Below, piece by piece: positions 1 through 6,276 of a stretch of DNA of 10,848 nucleotides (its first letter is position 1; each line of letters begins with the position of its first letter). Made by a program: the position numbers and the translations under genes. The notes under the pieces are model-generated. The model did no database searches. It was not told the origin of the DNA and saw only the letters and a program-made list of their open reading frames with translations. Source of the DNA: Betaproteobacteria bacterium (GTDB taxonomy: Bacteria; Pseudomonadota; Gammaproteobacteria; Burkholderiales; Burkholderiaceae_C); assembly GCA_009927195.1 (NCBI GenBank), contig RFNL01000180.1, positions 1-10,848 on the forward strand. The letters are read 5' to 3'.

Positions 1-597
1 GAGGTCGGCTTTCAGCTCTACAACGAGATGCTCTCCGAGGCGGTGCGCGCCCTCAAAAATGGCCAAGAGCCCGACCTGCTCAAGCCCTTTGCGGCGGTCA
101 CCGACATCAACTTGCATGCACCCGCTTTGCTGCCCGAAGACTATTGCGGCGACGTGCACCTGCGCCTGAGCTTTTACAAAAAACTCGCCAGCGCCCACAC
201 CAGCGACCAGGTCGATGCCCTGCTGGAAGAAATCGTCGACCGCTTTGGCCAACTGCCCGCGCCAGCCCAGACCTTGATCGATGTGCACCGCTTGCGCGTG
301 CTGGTGCAACCCTATGGGGTGGCCAAGGTCGACGCCACGCCCAACGCCATCTTGATTGCCTTCAAAGCCAACGCCCCGGTGGACGGCATGCGCATCATCC
401 AGTTGGTGCAAAAAAACAAGCACATCAAGCTCGCGGGCAACGACAAACTGCGCATCGAACGCGCCCTGCCCAATGCACACGAACGCGCCCAACTGGTGCG
501 CGAGGTGCTGCGCTCCTTGGGTGAACCGATAGCCCCCACCCCAACGACCACACCCGCTGCGCTGCGGTGTGATGCCCACTCAACACCCCACTGCCCC
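1..597 (+). CDS. mfd: Transcription-repair coupling factor Mfd, C-terminal end only
   Basis: This is the 3' part of mfd; the rest lies upstream of the window. Mfd is a cytoplasmic DNA translocase that pushes stalled RNA polymerase off damaged DNA and recruits UvrA. Frame 1 is open from the first base. It encodes the end of the translocase region (GFQLYNEMLSEAV) and then the C-terminal regulatory domain, with family-typical stretches RLSFYKKLASA, EEIVDRFGQLP and IDVHRLRVL. The E. coli protein has a matching end (RLNLYKRIASA, ELIDRFGLLP). Recognisable Mfd sequence stops near REVLRSLG at about 520. A Pro/Thr-rich stretch follows (about 521-597), and no stop codon appears before serB in the same frame. 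The end given here is only the base before the likely serB start. Stops sit just out of frame at 522-524 and 530-532, so a one-base indel near 515-520 would restore a normal Mfd end. Confidence 0.92.
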
Positions 598-1320
598 ATG
601 AACCCCAGTGTCCCTCTCACCATCTCTCCTGGCTTGACCATCCAAGGCTTCACCGCCCCTGTGTCGCTGAAAAACTTCAAGCTGATTGCGTTTGACATGG
701 ACTCGACGCTGATCAACATCGAATGCGTGGACGAGATTGCCGACGCCGCGGGGCGCAAGGCCGAGGTGGCGGCGATCACCGAGGCGGCCATGCGCGGCGA
801 GATCAAAGACTACAAAGACAGCTTGCGCCAGCGCGTGGCCTTGCTCAAAGGGGTGAGCGAACAGGCTTTGCACGAGGTGTATGAAAACCGCTTGCGCCTC
901 AATCCTGGGGCGCAAACGCTGGTGCAAGCCTGCCAAAAGGCGGAGCTCAAAACCCTGCTGGTGAGCGGTGGGTTCACGTTTTTCACCGACCGGGTGCGCG
1001 ACCTGCTGCGGCTCGACGACACCCGCAGCAATGTGCTGGAGGTGGCCCATGGCTTGCTCACCGGGCGACTGGTGGACCAGGCCTGGGGCGATATTTGCGA
1101 TGGCGAGGAAAAACGCCGCAAGCTCGCGCAAAACTGCGAACAACTGGGCATTGCACCCGCCCAGGCCATTGCCGTGGGCGATGGGGCCAACGACTTGCCC
1201 ATGATGGGCTTGGCCGGGTTATCGGTGGCCTACCACGCCAAACCCGCGGTGCGGGCCCAGGCCATGGTGTCCATCGAGTCGGGCGGCCTGGACCGCTTGT
1301 TGGAGGTGCTGCGCCCTTGA
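598..1320 (+). CDS. serB: Phosphoserine phosphatase SerB (HAD superfamily)
   Basis: SerB hydrolyses O-phospho-L-serine to L-serine and phosphate, the last step of serine synthesis, in the cytoplasm. Counting from ATG 598, the HAD nucleophile motif DMDST has D33 and D35. The substrate-side residues E42 and R79, motif II VSGGF (S123), the lysine region EKRRKL and motif III GDGAND (D195, D199) are all present. The product is 240 residues, the size of the short beta-proteobacterial SerB; it lacks the longer N-terminal domain of E. coli SerB. ATG 598 is chosen because it gives this usual length and starts just before the conserved SPGLTIQGF segment. No clear Shine-Dalgarno precedes it. The upstream frame is continuous with mfd, so as sequenced SerB may be made as the tail of a Mfd-SerB fusion, or by internal initiation. 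Its stop lies 12 nt from the end of the convergent idnD-like gene. Confidence 0.92.
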   Translation: MNPSVPLTISPGLTIQGFTAPVSLKNFKLIAFDMDSTLINIECVDEIADAAGRKAEVAAITEAAMRGEIKDYKDSLRQRVALLKGVSEQALHEVYENRLRLNPGAQTLVQACQKAELKTLLVSGGFTFFTDRVRDLLRLDDTRSNVLEVAHGLLTGRLVDQAWGDICDGEEKRRKLAQNCEQLGIAPAQAIAVGDGANDLPMMGLAGLSVAYHAKPAVRAQAMVSIESGGLDRLLEVLRP

Positions 1321-1332
1321 AGCGCGCGCCGC

Positions 1333-2370
1333 TCAGGCAAAGGTGAGCTGCACCTTCATCGCCTGGGTGCGGTCGGCGGCCAGCGCAAAAGCGCGGGCAT
1401 ATTCGGTGTGCGGCAAGCTGTGGCTGATAAGCGGCTTGACATCCACCCGGCGCTGGTTCATCAAGTCCACGGCCAAGGCAAATTCTTCGTGGAAGCGAAA
1501 GCTGCCACGCCACTCAAATTCTTTGGCCACCAACACATTCAGGGGGATGGAGGTGTCACCACCGGTGCCCACCTGCACGATGACACCGCGCGGACGCACC
1601 ACCTCAAAAGCGGCCACCAAGGCATTGGCATTGCCGCTGGCTTCGATCAGCACATCAAAGTGGCCTTTGTGGGCTTTGTACCCCGCCAACCCATCGGGCG
1701 TGGTGGCGGTATTGATGGTGTGATCTGCGCCCACCAAGCGTGCCCGCGCCAAGGTTTGATCGGTGATGTCGGTGGCCACCACTTGGGCCGCCCCGGCCCA
1801 GCGCGCGGCGAGCACACACAATGCGCCGATGGGGCCGCAGCCGGTGACCAACACCCGGGCACCGGCCAATTGGCCGGCGCGGCGCACCGCATGCAAAGCC
1901 ACCGACAAAGGCTCGGCCATGGCGGCCTCGCCGTCGCTCACAGAGTCGGCCACGGCATGGGCCTGCCAGGCCTCGATGATCATCTCCTGTCGAAACGCAC
2001 CCTGGATGTGGGGCCAGGGCATGGCGCTGCCATAAAAACGCATGTGCAAACAGTGGCTGTGCTGGCCCTTTTGGCAATACAGGCACTGGCCGCAAGGTCG
2101 ACTGGGGCTGATGGCCACCCGCTGGCCCACCGCCACGCCTTGCACCTGTTGACCCACAGCCACCACCTGGCCTGACACCTCATGGCCCAGCACCATGGGC
2201 TGCTTGACCCGCACCGTGCCAAAGCCGCCGTGCTGGTAGTAATGCAAATCAGAGCCGCAAATGCCACCAGCGCGCATGTGCACCCGCAGTTGCTGCTCGC
2301 CCAGGGTTTCGGCGGGGGTTTCTTCAATGCGCAAATCCTGGGCACCGTGGATCACTAGGGCTTGGGGCAT
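1333..2370 (-). CDS. idnD: L-idonate 5-dehydrogenase-like zinc-dependent dehydrogenase
   Basis: A 345-residue medium-chain zinc alcohol dehydrogenase, close to the 343 residues I recall for E. coli IdnD. IdnD oxidises L-idonate to 5-ketogluconate. Catalytic-zinc residues are visible at C38 (GGICGSDLHYY), H63 and E64 (LGHE). The structural-zinc lobe has C93, C96, C99 and C107. The Rossmann nucleotide-binding motif is GCGPIG at 177-182, and D201 at the end of the next strand (VVATD) favours NAD over NADP. The ICGSDLHYYQHGG segment and its neighbour, an IdnO-like dehydrogenase 38 nt upstream, support idonate/gluconate metabolism. Other polyol dehydrogenases (sorbitol or threonine type) share this fold, so the exact substrate is inferred. 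It is the second gene of a two-gene operon. The Shine-Dalgarno is weak. Confidence 0.8.
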   Translation of the reverse strand: MPQALVIHGAQDLRIEETPAETLGEQQLRVHMRAGGICGSDLHYYQHGGFGTVRVKQPMVLGHEVSGQVVAVGQQVQGVAVGQRVAISPSRPCGQCLYCQKGQHSHCLHMRFYGSAMPWPHIQGAFRQEMIIEAWQAHAVADSVSDGEAAMAEPLSVALHAVRRAGQLAGARVLVTGCGPIGALCVLAARWAGAAQVVATDITDQTLARARLVGADHTINTATTPDGLAGYKAHKGHFDVLIEASGNANALVAAFEVVRPRGVIVQVGTGGDTSIPLNVLVAKEFEWRGSFRFHEEFALAVDLMNQRRVDVKPLISHSLPHTEYARAFALAADRTQAMKVQLTFA

Positions 2371-2408
2371 GGTTCAGCTCGTGGAGGGTGGCAGGTGTAG
2401 CGGGCAAC

Positions 2409-3215
2409 TCACAGCGAAGCGGTGATGCCGCCATCGACATACAGCACATGGCCGTTGACAAAGGCAGAGGCATCGCTGCTGAGAAACACCGCCGCGCCGA
2501 CCAGGTCTTGCACCTGACCCCAGCGCTTGGCGGGGGTGCGGCCAATCAACCAAGCGCTGAAAGTGGCATCGTTGACCAGCGCTTCGGTGAGTTCGGTTTT
2601 GAAGTAACCCGGGCCAATGCCATTGACCTGAATGCCGTGCGGCCCCCAGTCCACCGCCATGCCTTTGGTCAGCATCTTCAGCGCGCCTTTGGACGCGGTA
2701 TAGGGCGCGGTGCCGGGGCGGCCCAGTTCACTCATGACCGAGCAGATGTTGATGATCTTGCCGGCCTTGCGGGCCATCATGCCGGGCACCACGGCTTGCG
2801 AGACATAAAACGCGCTGTCCAAGTTGGTGCGCATGATGTGGTGCCACTGCTCGGGCGGGAAGTTCTCCAGCGACGAGCGAAAAGTCATGCCTGCGTTGTT
2901 GATCAGTGTGTCGATGGGCCCGACCTGGCGCTCTATCTCCGCCACGCCAGCTTTGACCGCAGGCCCATCGGTGGCATCAAAGGCCTGGGTGAACACGCCA
3001 TCGCTGGGCCCGGGCAAGGCCGACAATTTGTCGGCTGCCGCTTGCAGTTTGTCGCGGTTGCGCCCATTGAGCACCACCCGCGCGCCCGCGCTGCGCAGGC
3101 CTTCGGCCAAGGCCAGGCCAATACCGCTGCCCGATCCGGTGATCAGGGCCACGCGGCCACTGAGGTTGAACATGGCCAGCGCGGCTGGCAATGGGCTGGT
3201 AGAGATGGTGTCCAT
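2409..3215 (-). CDS. idnO: Gluconate 5-dehydrogenase-like short-chain dehydrogenase (IdnO-like)
   Basis: A classical SDR oxidoreductase, 268 residues from the chosen start. IdnO reduces 5-ketogluconate to D-gluconate. The cofactor motif TGSGSGIG is at 26-33. NNAG is at 106-109. The catalytic set is S159, Y172 and K176 (YTASK). The sequence ends with YVDGG, typical of SDRs. NGRNR after beta strand 2 (residues 50-54) supplies basic residues compatible with NADP(H). The start is uncertain. The frame stays open upstream to 3314, but that part overlaps the promoter region and looks non-coding. ATG 3215 gives MDTISTSPL, a plausible short tail; ATG 3173 gives MFNLSGRVAL, right at the fold. Neither has a clear Shine-Dalgarno. 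It is the first gene of the operon with the zinc dehydrogenase. Activity on gluconate is inferred from that pairing; SDRs alone are hard to assign. Confidence 0.75.
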   Translation of the reverse strand: MDTISTSPLPAALAMFNLSGRVALITGSGSGIGLALAEGLRSAGARVVLNGRNRDKLQAAADKLSALPGPSDGVFTQAFDATDGPAVKAGVAEIERQVGPIDTLINNAGMTFRSSLENFPPEQWHHIMRTNLDSAFYVSQAVVPGMMARKAGKIINICSVMSELGRPGTAPYTASKGALKMLTKGMAVDWGPHGIQVNGIGPGYFKTELTEALVNDATFSAWLIGRTPAKRWGQVQDLVGAAVFLSSDASAFVNGHVLYVDGGITASL

Positions 3216-3280
3216 GGCTAGCATTCTAGGCGCTGGCCAGCGGCACAAATGATTACGTTTCCCCTGCCAGCGCGCTGGCA
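3175..3280. repeat. Three inverted repeats built on GCCAGCG/CGCTGGC, possible operators
   Basis: Seen directly: GCCAGC-GCG-GCTGGC at 3175-3189; a perfect 12-bp palindrome CGCTGGCCAGCG at 3231-3242; and a perfect 16-bp palindrome TGCCAGCGCGCTGGCA at 3265-3280. All three contain GCCAGCG. The middle copy lies in the spacer of a possible idnO promoter and the third lies between the two divergent promoters. This is the usual placing for repressor operators. No regulator gene is present in the window to link to them. The words are GC-rich and use common local triplets, so chance or a role as RNA hairpins cannot be excluded. Confidence 0.4.
3223..3251 (-). promoter_or_regulatory. Possible promoter of the idnO-idnD operon
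   Basis: On the minus strand, TAGAAT (3228 to 3223) matches the -10 consensus at 5 of 6 bases. A poor -35 (CATTTG, 3251 to 3246) lies 17 bp upstream. The 12-bp palindrome at 3231-3242 fills the spacer. If this promoter is used, transcription would begin near 3216. That makes the 3215 start almost leaderless and favours the later ATG at 3173. The weak -35 keeps confidence low. Confidence 0.25.
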
Positions 3281-3294
3281 GATGGTGCGCGGAA

Positions 3295-3328
3295 CCGTCA
3301 TCGAAATTACACATAGCCTTCCTACGAT
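3295..3328 (+). promoter_or_regulatory. Candidate Pho box plus -10 element ahead of the ABC operon
   Basis: Two 7-bp units separated by 4 bp are seen at 3295-3312: CCGTCAT, CGAA, ATTACAC. The first matches the PhoB consensus half CTGTCAT at 6 of 7. The second is weaker and resembles the CTTACAT variant found in a pstS box. The -10-like TACGAT (3323-3328) follows after exactly 10 nt, the same gap as I recall for E. coli pstS. Transcription would start near 3335, giving a leader of about 16 nt before ATG 3351. No good -35 is present, as expected for PhoB-activated promoters. The Ugp/GpdQ-like gene content fits phosphate control. Confidence 0.4.
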
Positions 3329-3350
3329 GTTTTATTCACACAAAAAAAGC

Positions 3351-4526
3351 ATGGGCTCCTCTCTTCGCATTTCCGGCATTTCAAAAACCTTTGGTCAACA
3401 CCAGGTTTTGACCAACGTTTCACTGCAAGTTGAGCCGGGCGAGTTTGTGACCTTGTTGGGTGCATCCGGCTGTGGCAAGTCCACCTTGTTGCGCATCATT
3501 GCGGGATTGATACCGGCCGATGAAGGTGATGTCGCACTCGACCAACAATCTGTTGCGGGGCTCAAACCCAGTCAGCGCAACATTGCCATGGTTTTTCAAA
3601 ATTACGCGCTCTACCCGCACATGTCAGTGCGCGACAACATCGCCACACCGCTGCTGATGTCACGCCTGGGTTTTTGGGCGCGCCAACCCATGTTGCGCCG
3701 GCTTTGGCCGGGTCACCGCGCGATATTGCAGTCGATCGATGAAATGGTTTGCGCGGTGGCCAAAGGATTGCAAATCGAAGCATTGTTGGGCCGAAAGCCG
3801 GGCGAACTCTCCGGCGGCCAACGTCAACGGGTGGCTTTGGCCAGGGCCATGGTCCGATCACCCGCGGTTTTTCTGATGGATGAACCGTTGTCCAATTTGG
3901 ACGCCAAATTGCGTGTCCAAGTGCGCGAGGAATTGTCCCAATTGCACAAGCGTTTGGGCGCCACTTTTTTATATGTGACGCATGACCAAATCGAAGCCCT
4001 GACCTTGTCCGATCGCGTGGCGGTGATGGACCACGGCAGAGTGCTGCAATGCGATACACCGAAAAACCTGTATCAAAAGCCTGCGAATTTGACGGTGGCC
4101 AAATTCATTGGCACCCCCCAAATCAATTGTTGGGCCATGCAGGTCGATGCCATGGGCAGGCTCAACCAAGGCGAATGGTTGCTTCAAGGCAAATTGCCTC
4201 TGCCAGCAGGCAGCAAAGTCACCCTGGCCTTGCGACCCGAACAAATTCACGCCAGCCACAACCCCTCGCACTTTGACCAAGAGGTGGATGTGCGCATCAA
4301 AGTCAAACTCACTCGGCTGGAGAACCATGGGCCCGAGTGGATTTTTTGGGCCCAGCCCATGACCGGTGAGGCCGTCACCCTGACGGTCAGGGCGTCGACG
4401 CAGTCATGGCCCCAATTGGCCGTGGGCGACCCGGTTTGGCTGGGGTGGATGCTGCAAGACTGCTTGTTATTCGACCCACAAGGTCAACGCCTGGACCTTG
4501 AGCTGACCCCTGGCAGCCCCCACTGA
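3351..4526 (+). CDS. ABC transporter ATP-binding protein, UgpC/MalK family
   Basis: The ATPase that would drive the importer encoded next to it, on the inner face of the membrane. From ATG 3351 it has 391 residues. Visible motifs are Walker A GASGCGKST (37-45), Q-loop Q83 (VFQNYALYPHMS), signature LSGGQ (153-157), Walker B FLMDEP (174-179), D-loop SNLDAK and switch H211. A C-terminal OB-type regulatory region follows (LALRPEQI and beyond), as in the MalK/UgpC group. The Q-loop to signature distance is about 18 residues longer than in E. coli MalK, an insertion around residues 100-125 in the helical subdomain that touches the permeases. The frame is open back to 3249 and has an ATG at 3327. 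ATG 3351 is preferred because the conserved domain starts right after it and because 3327 overlaps the candidate -10. No clear Shine-Dalgarno is seen. It is the first gene of a six-gene set. Confidence 0.9.
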   Translation: MGSSLRISGISKTFGQHQVLTNVSLQVEPGEFVTLLGASGCGKSTLLRIIAGLIPADEGDVALDQQSVAGLKPSQRNIAMVFQNYALYPHMSVRDNIATPLLMSRLGFWARQPMLRRLWPGHRAILQSIDEMVCAVAKGLQIEALLGRKPGELSGGQRQRVALARAMVRSPAVFLMDEPLSNLDAKLRVQVREELSQLHKRLGATFLYVTHDQIEALTLSDRVAVMDHGRVLQCDTPKNLYQKPANLTVAKFIGTPQINCWAMQVDAMGRLNQGEWLLQGKLPLPAGSKVTLALRPEQIHASHNPSHFDQEVDVRIKVKLTRLENHGPEWIFWAQPMTGEAVTLTVRASTQSWPQLAVGDPVWLGWMLQDCLLFDPQGQRLDLELTPGSPH

Positions 4527-4535
4527 GCCCCTTGC

Positions 4536-5426
4536 ATGCCGAACGCCCAGCTTTCCAAACCCTTGTCCACGGCGTGGCTGGGCATTGGCATGGCAGCGCC
4601 GGCCGGTTTGTTGCTCATCATTTTGTATGCACTGCCGCTCATCAGCCTGCTTGTTTTAAGCCTGACCAACTACGAGTTGGGTGCCCTGGATTTTCAATGG
4701 ACAGGCACCCAAAACTTTCAACGCGCCTGGGCCGACCCGGTGTTTGTGCGGTCGCTGAAAAATACCTTGCTCTATATGCTCATCGTCATCCCCGGCGGGG
4801 TTTTCTTCGGTTTGCTGGTGGCCTTGTTGATTCATCCACGCATTCGCAGCCGATCCTTTTACGAGGTGATTTACTTTTTACCCGTCACGTCCAGTTTGAT
4901 CGCCATGGCCACGGTGTGGCAGTTTTTATTGCACCCCAAACTGGGCTTTGTCAATGCGGCCCTCAAGGCCATGGGATTTGCAGAAATTGCTTTCATCTCC
5001 GACCCGGGTTGGGTGATTCCGTCCCTGGCATTGATCGGTTTGTGGCAGATGATCGGTTTCAACATGATCATTTATTTGGCGGGTCTGTCACAAATACCGG
5101 CTGAAATATACGAGGCCGCCGCCATCGATGGCATGGGAGCTGGATGGGAACGCTTCCTGCGCATCACCTGGCCCATGCTGACACCCACAACCTTGTTTGT
5201 GGTCATCACCACCAGCATCAGTGCCTTTAAAGTTTTTGACACGGTATTGGCCCTCACCCAGGGCAAGAGCGAATCTGAGGTCATTTTGTATGCGATTTAT
5301 CTGGAAGGATTCCAGTACTTCAAGATGGGTTACGCGGCCGCTTTGACCCTGATTTTTTTGGCCCTGATCGTTGTGGCATCGTCCCTGCAACTGCTGAAAT
5401 GGGACAAGAAAGTGCACTACGCATGA
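4536..5426 (+). CDS. ABC transporter permease, UgpA/MalF-type
   Basis: A 296-residue inner-membrane permease of the binding-protein-dependent carbohydrate uptake class (CUT1). It shows about six hydrophobic segments: one near the N-terminus (GMAAPAGLLLIILYALPLIS) and the rest spread to the C-terminus. The EAA loop that docks into the ATPase is clear, with EAAAIDG starting at residue 193 and followed by RFLRITWPML. The text YFLPVTSSLIAMATVW and the loop are typical of UgpA-like proteins. It starts 9 nt after the ATPase stop. An ATG-rich alternative frame begins nearby but encodes no recognisable protein. It should pair with the next permease to form the channel. The transported substrate is not readable from the permease alone; the glycerophosphodiester proposal rests on the neighbours. 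Confidence 0.9.
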   Translation: MPNAQLSKPLSTAWLGIGMAAPAGLLLIILYALPLISLLVLSLTNYELGALDFQWTGTQNFQRAWADPVFVRSLKNTLLYMLIVIPGGVFFGLLVALLIHPRIRSRSFYEVIYFLPVTSSLIAMATVWQFLLHPKLGFVNAALKAMGFAEIAFISDPGWVIPSLALIGLWQMIGFNMIIYLAGLSQIPAEIYEAAAIDGMGAGWERFLRITWPMLTPTTLFVVITTSISAFKVFDTVLALTQGKSESEVILYAIYLEGFQYFKMGYAAALTLIFLALIVVASSLQLLKWDKKVHYA

Positions 5427-6247
5427 AACCCAAAGCGGCCGCTTTCCTCTCCCATTCACTGCTTCTTTGCGGTGCACTGTTCATGCTGCTGCCGTTTGTG
5501 TGGATGTTCTTTACCGCCATCAAAGCACCCAGTGAAATTTTCGAGGCTTCCATGTGGCCATGGCCTCGAACATGGTTTGGGTTTGCCCATTTTCAAGAGG
5601 TGCTCAAAAGCGCCCCCATGGGCAGGTTCATGCTCAATGGTGTGGTGGTGTGCGCCGGCATTTTGTGCGTCCAACTCCTGGTGGCCATTCCTGCCGCATA
5701 CGCCTTGGCCAAATTGCCTTTCAAAGGCAGTGAGTGGTTGTTTTTGGGCATCTTGGCGGCTTTGTCTGTACCGATACAGGTCACTGCATTGCCGCTCTAC
5801 ATGGGTTTGTCATGGGCTGGCGGGCTCAATACCTATTTTGCGCAGATGGCCCCATTTTTCTTGTCCATGTTTGCCATTTTTTTGCTGCGACAACATTTCA
5901 AAACCTACCCCGATGAAATCATCCAAGCGGCGCGAATCGATGGGCTGACGGAGTGGGAAATCATGTGGCGATTGGTGGCGCCGGCCGCCCGGCCCGCATT
6001 GGCTGCATTTGCAGTCTTTTCTGTGGTGGCCCATTGGAATGATTTGTACTGGCCCATGGTGGTCATCAGCGCCACCGAACTGGCCCCTCCCCCCCTGGGC
6101 ATGTTGCTGTTTGCCACAGCCGAATCAGGTGCCAACTACGGGGCTTTGATGGCGGGGGCCTCATTGATCAGTTTGCCCATGGTGATTGTTTTTTTACTGG
6201 CCAGAAAACAATTCATCCAGGGCATCACCATGACAGGTTTTCGATAA
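5423..6247 (+). CDS. ABC transporter permease, UgpE/MalG-type
   Basis: The second permease of the importer, 274 residues, with about six membrane segments beginning at LLLCGALFMLLPFVWMFFTA. The docking loop reads EIIQAARIDG from residue 165, followed by a MWRLVAPAARPAL segment typical of UgpE/MalG partners. FVWMFFTAIKAPSEIF near the N-terminus is characteristic of this subunit type. ATG 5423 overlaps the stop of the preceding permease (ATGA), with AAGAAAG about 11 nt upstream, which suggests translational coupling. An upstream ATG at 5399 would lengthen it by eight residues and is less likely. It ends 29 nt before the binding-protein gene. Confidence 0.9.
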   Translation: MKPKAAAFLSHSLLLCGALFMLLPFVWMFFTAIKAPSEIFEASMWPWPRTWFGFAHFQEVLKSAPMGRFMLNGVVVCAGILCVQLLVAIPAAYALAKLPFKGSEWLFLGILAALSVPIQVTALPLYMGLSWAGGLNTYFAQMAPFFLSMFAIFLLRQHFKTYPDEIIQAARIDGLTEWEIMWRLVAPAARPALAAFAVFSVVAHWNDLYWPMVVISATELAPPPLGMLLFATAESGANYGALMAGASLISLPMVIVFLLARKQFIQGITMTGFR

Positions 6248-6262
6248 TTTTTTTCAACACCA

Positions 6263-6268
6263 AAGGAG
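6263..6268 (+). promoter_or_regulatory. Strong Shine-Dalgarno of the solute-binding protein gene
   Basis: AAGGAG lies 8 nt before ATG 6277. It is one of the two strongest ribosome sites seen in the window and fixes the start. High translation fits the excess of binding protein over the membrane subunits that such importers need. Confidence 0.75.
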
Positions 6269-6276
6269 TTTTACAC

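Noticed and set aside
580..1143. Long open frame on the minus strand opposite serB (187 codons)
   Set aside because: It is antisense to a clear SerB, shows no recognisable domain, and is explained by the GC-rich codon pattern of serB.
1321..1332. Shared terminator between serB and the idnD-like gene
   Set aside because: Only 12 nt separate the convergent stops, and no stem-loop with a T-run is visible there.
1408..2175. 255-codon plus-strand frame opposite the zinc dehydrogenase
   Set aside because: The opposite strand carries all zinc and Rossmann motifs. The antisense translation is Gly/His-rich low-complexity text with no family resemblance.
2388..3221. 277-codon plus-strand frame opposite the short-chain dehydrogenase
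   Set aside because: It mirrors the SDR gene, whose motifs are complete. The antisense product has no recognisable domain.
3249..3350. N-terminal extension of the ABC ATPase (starts at 3249 or 3327)
   Set aside because: The added residues are not conserved in type, cover the palindromes and candidate promoter, and have no ribosome site.
4532..5104. 190-codon frame starting 4 nt before the first permease
   Set aside because: The +1 relative frame of the permease. It lacks membrane segments and family motifs, while the permease frame carries the EAA loop.
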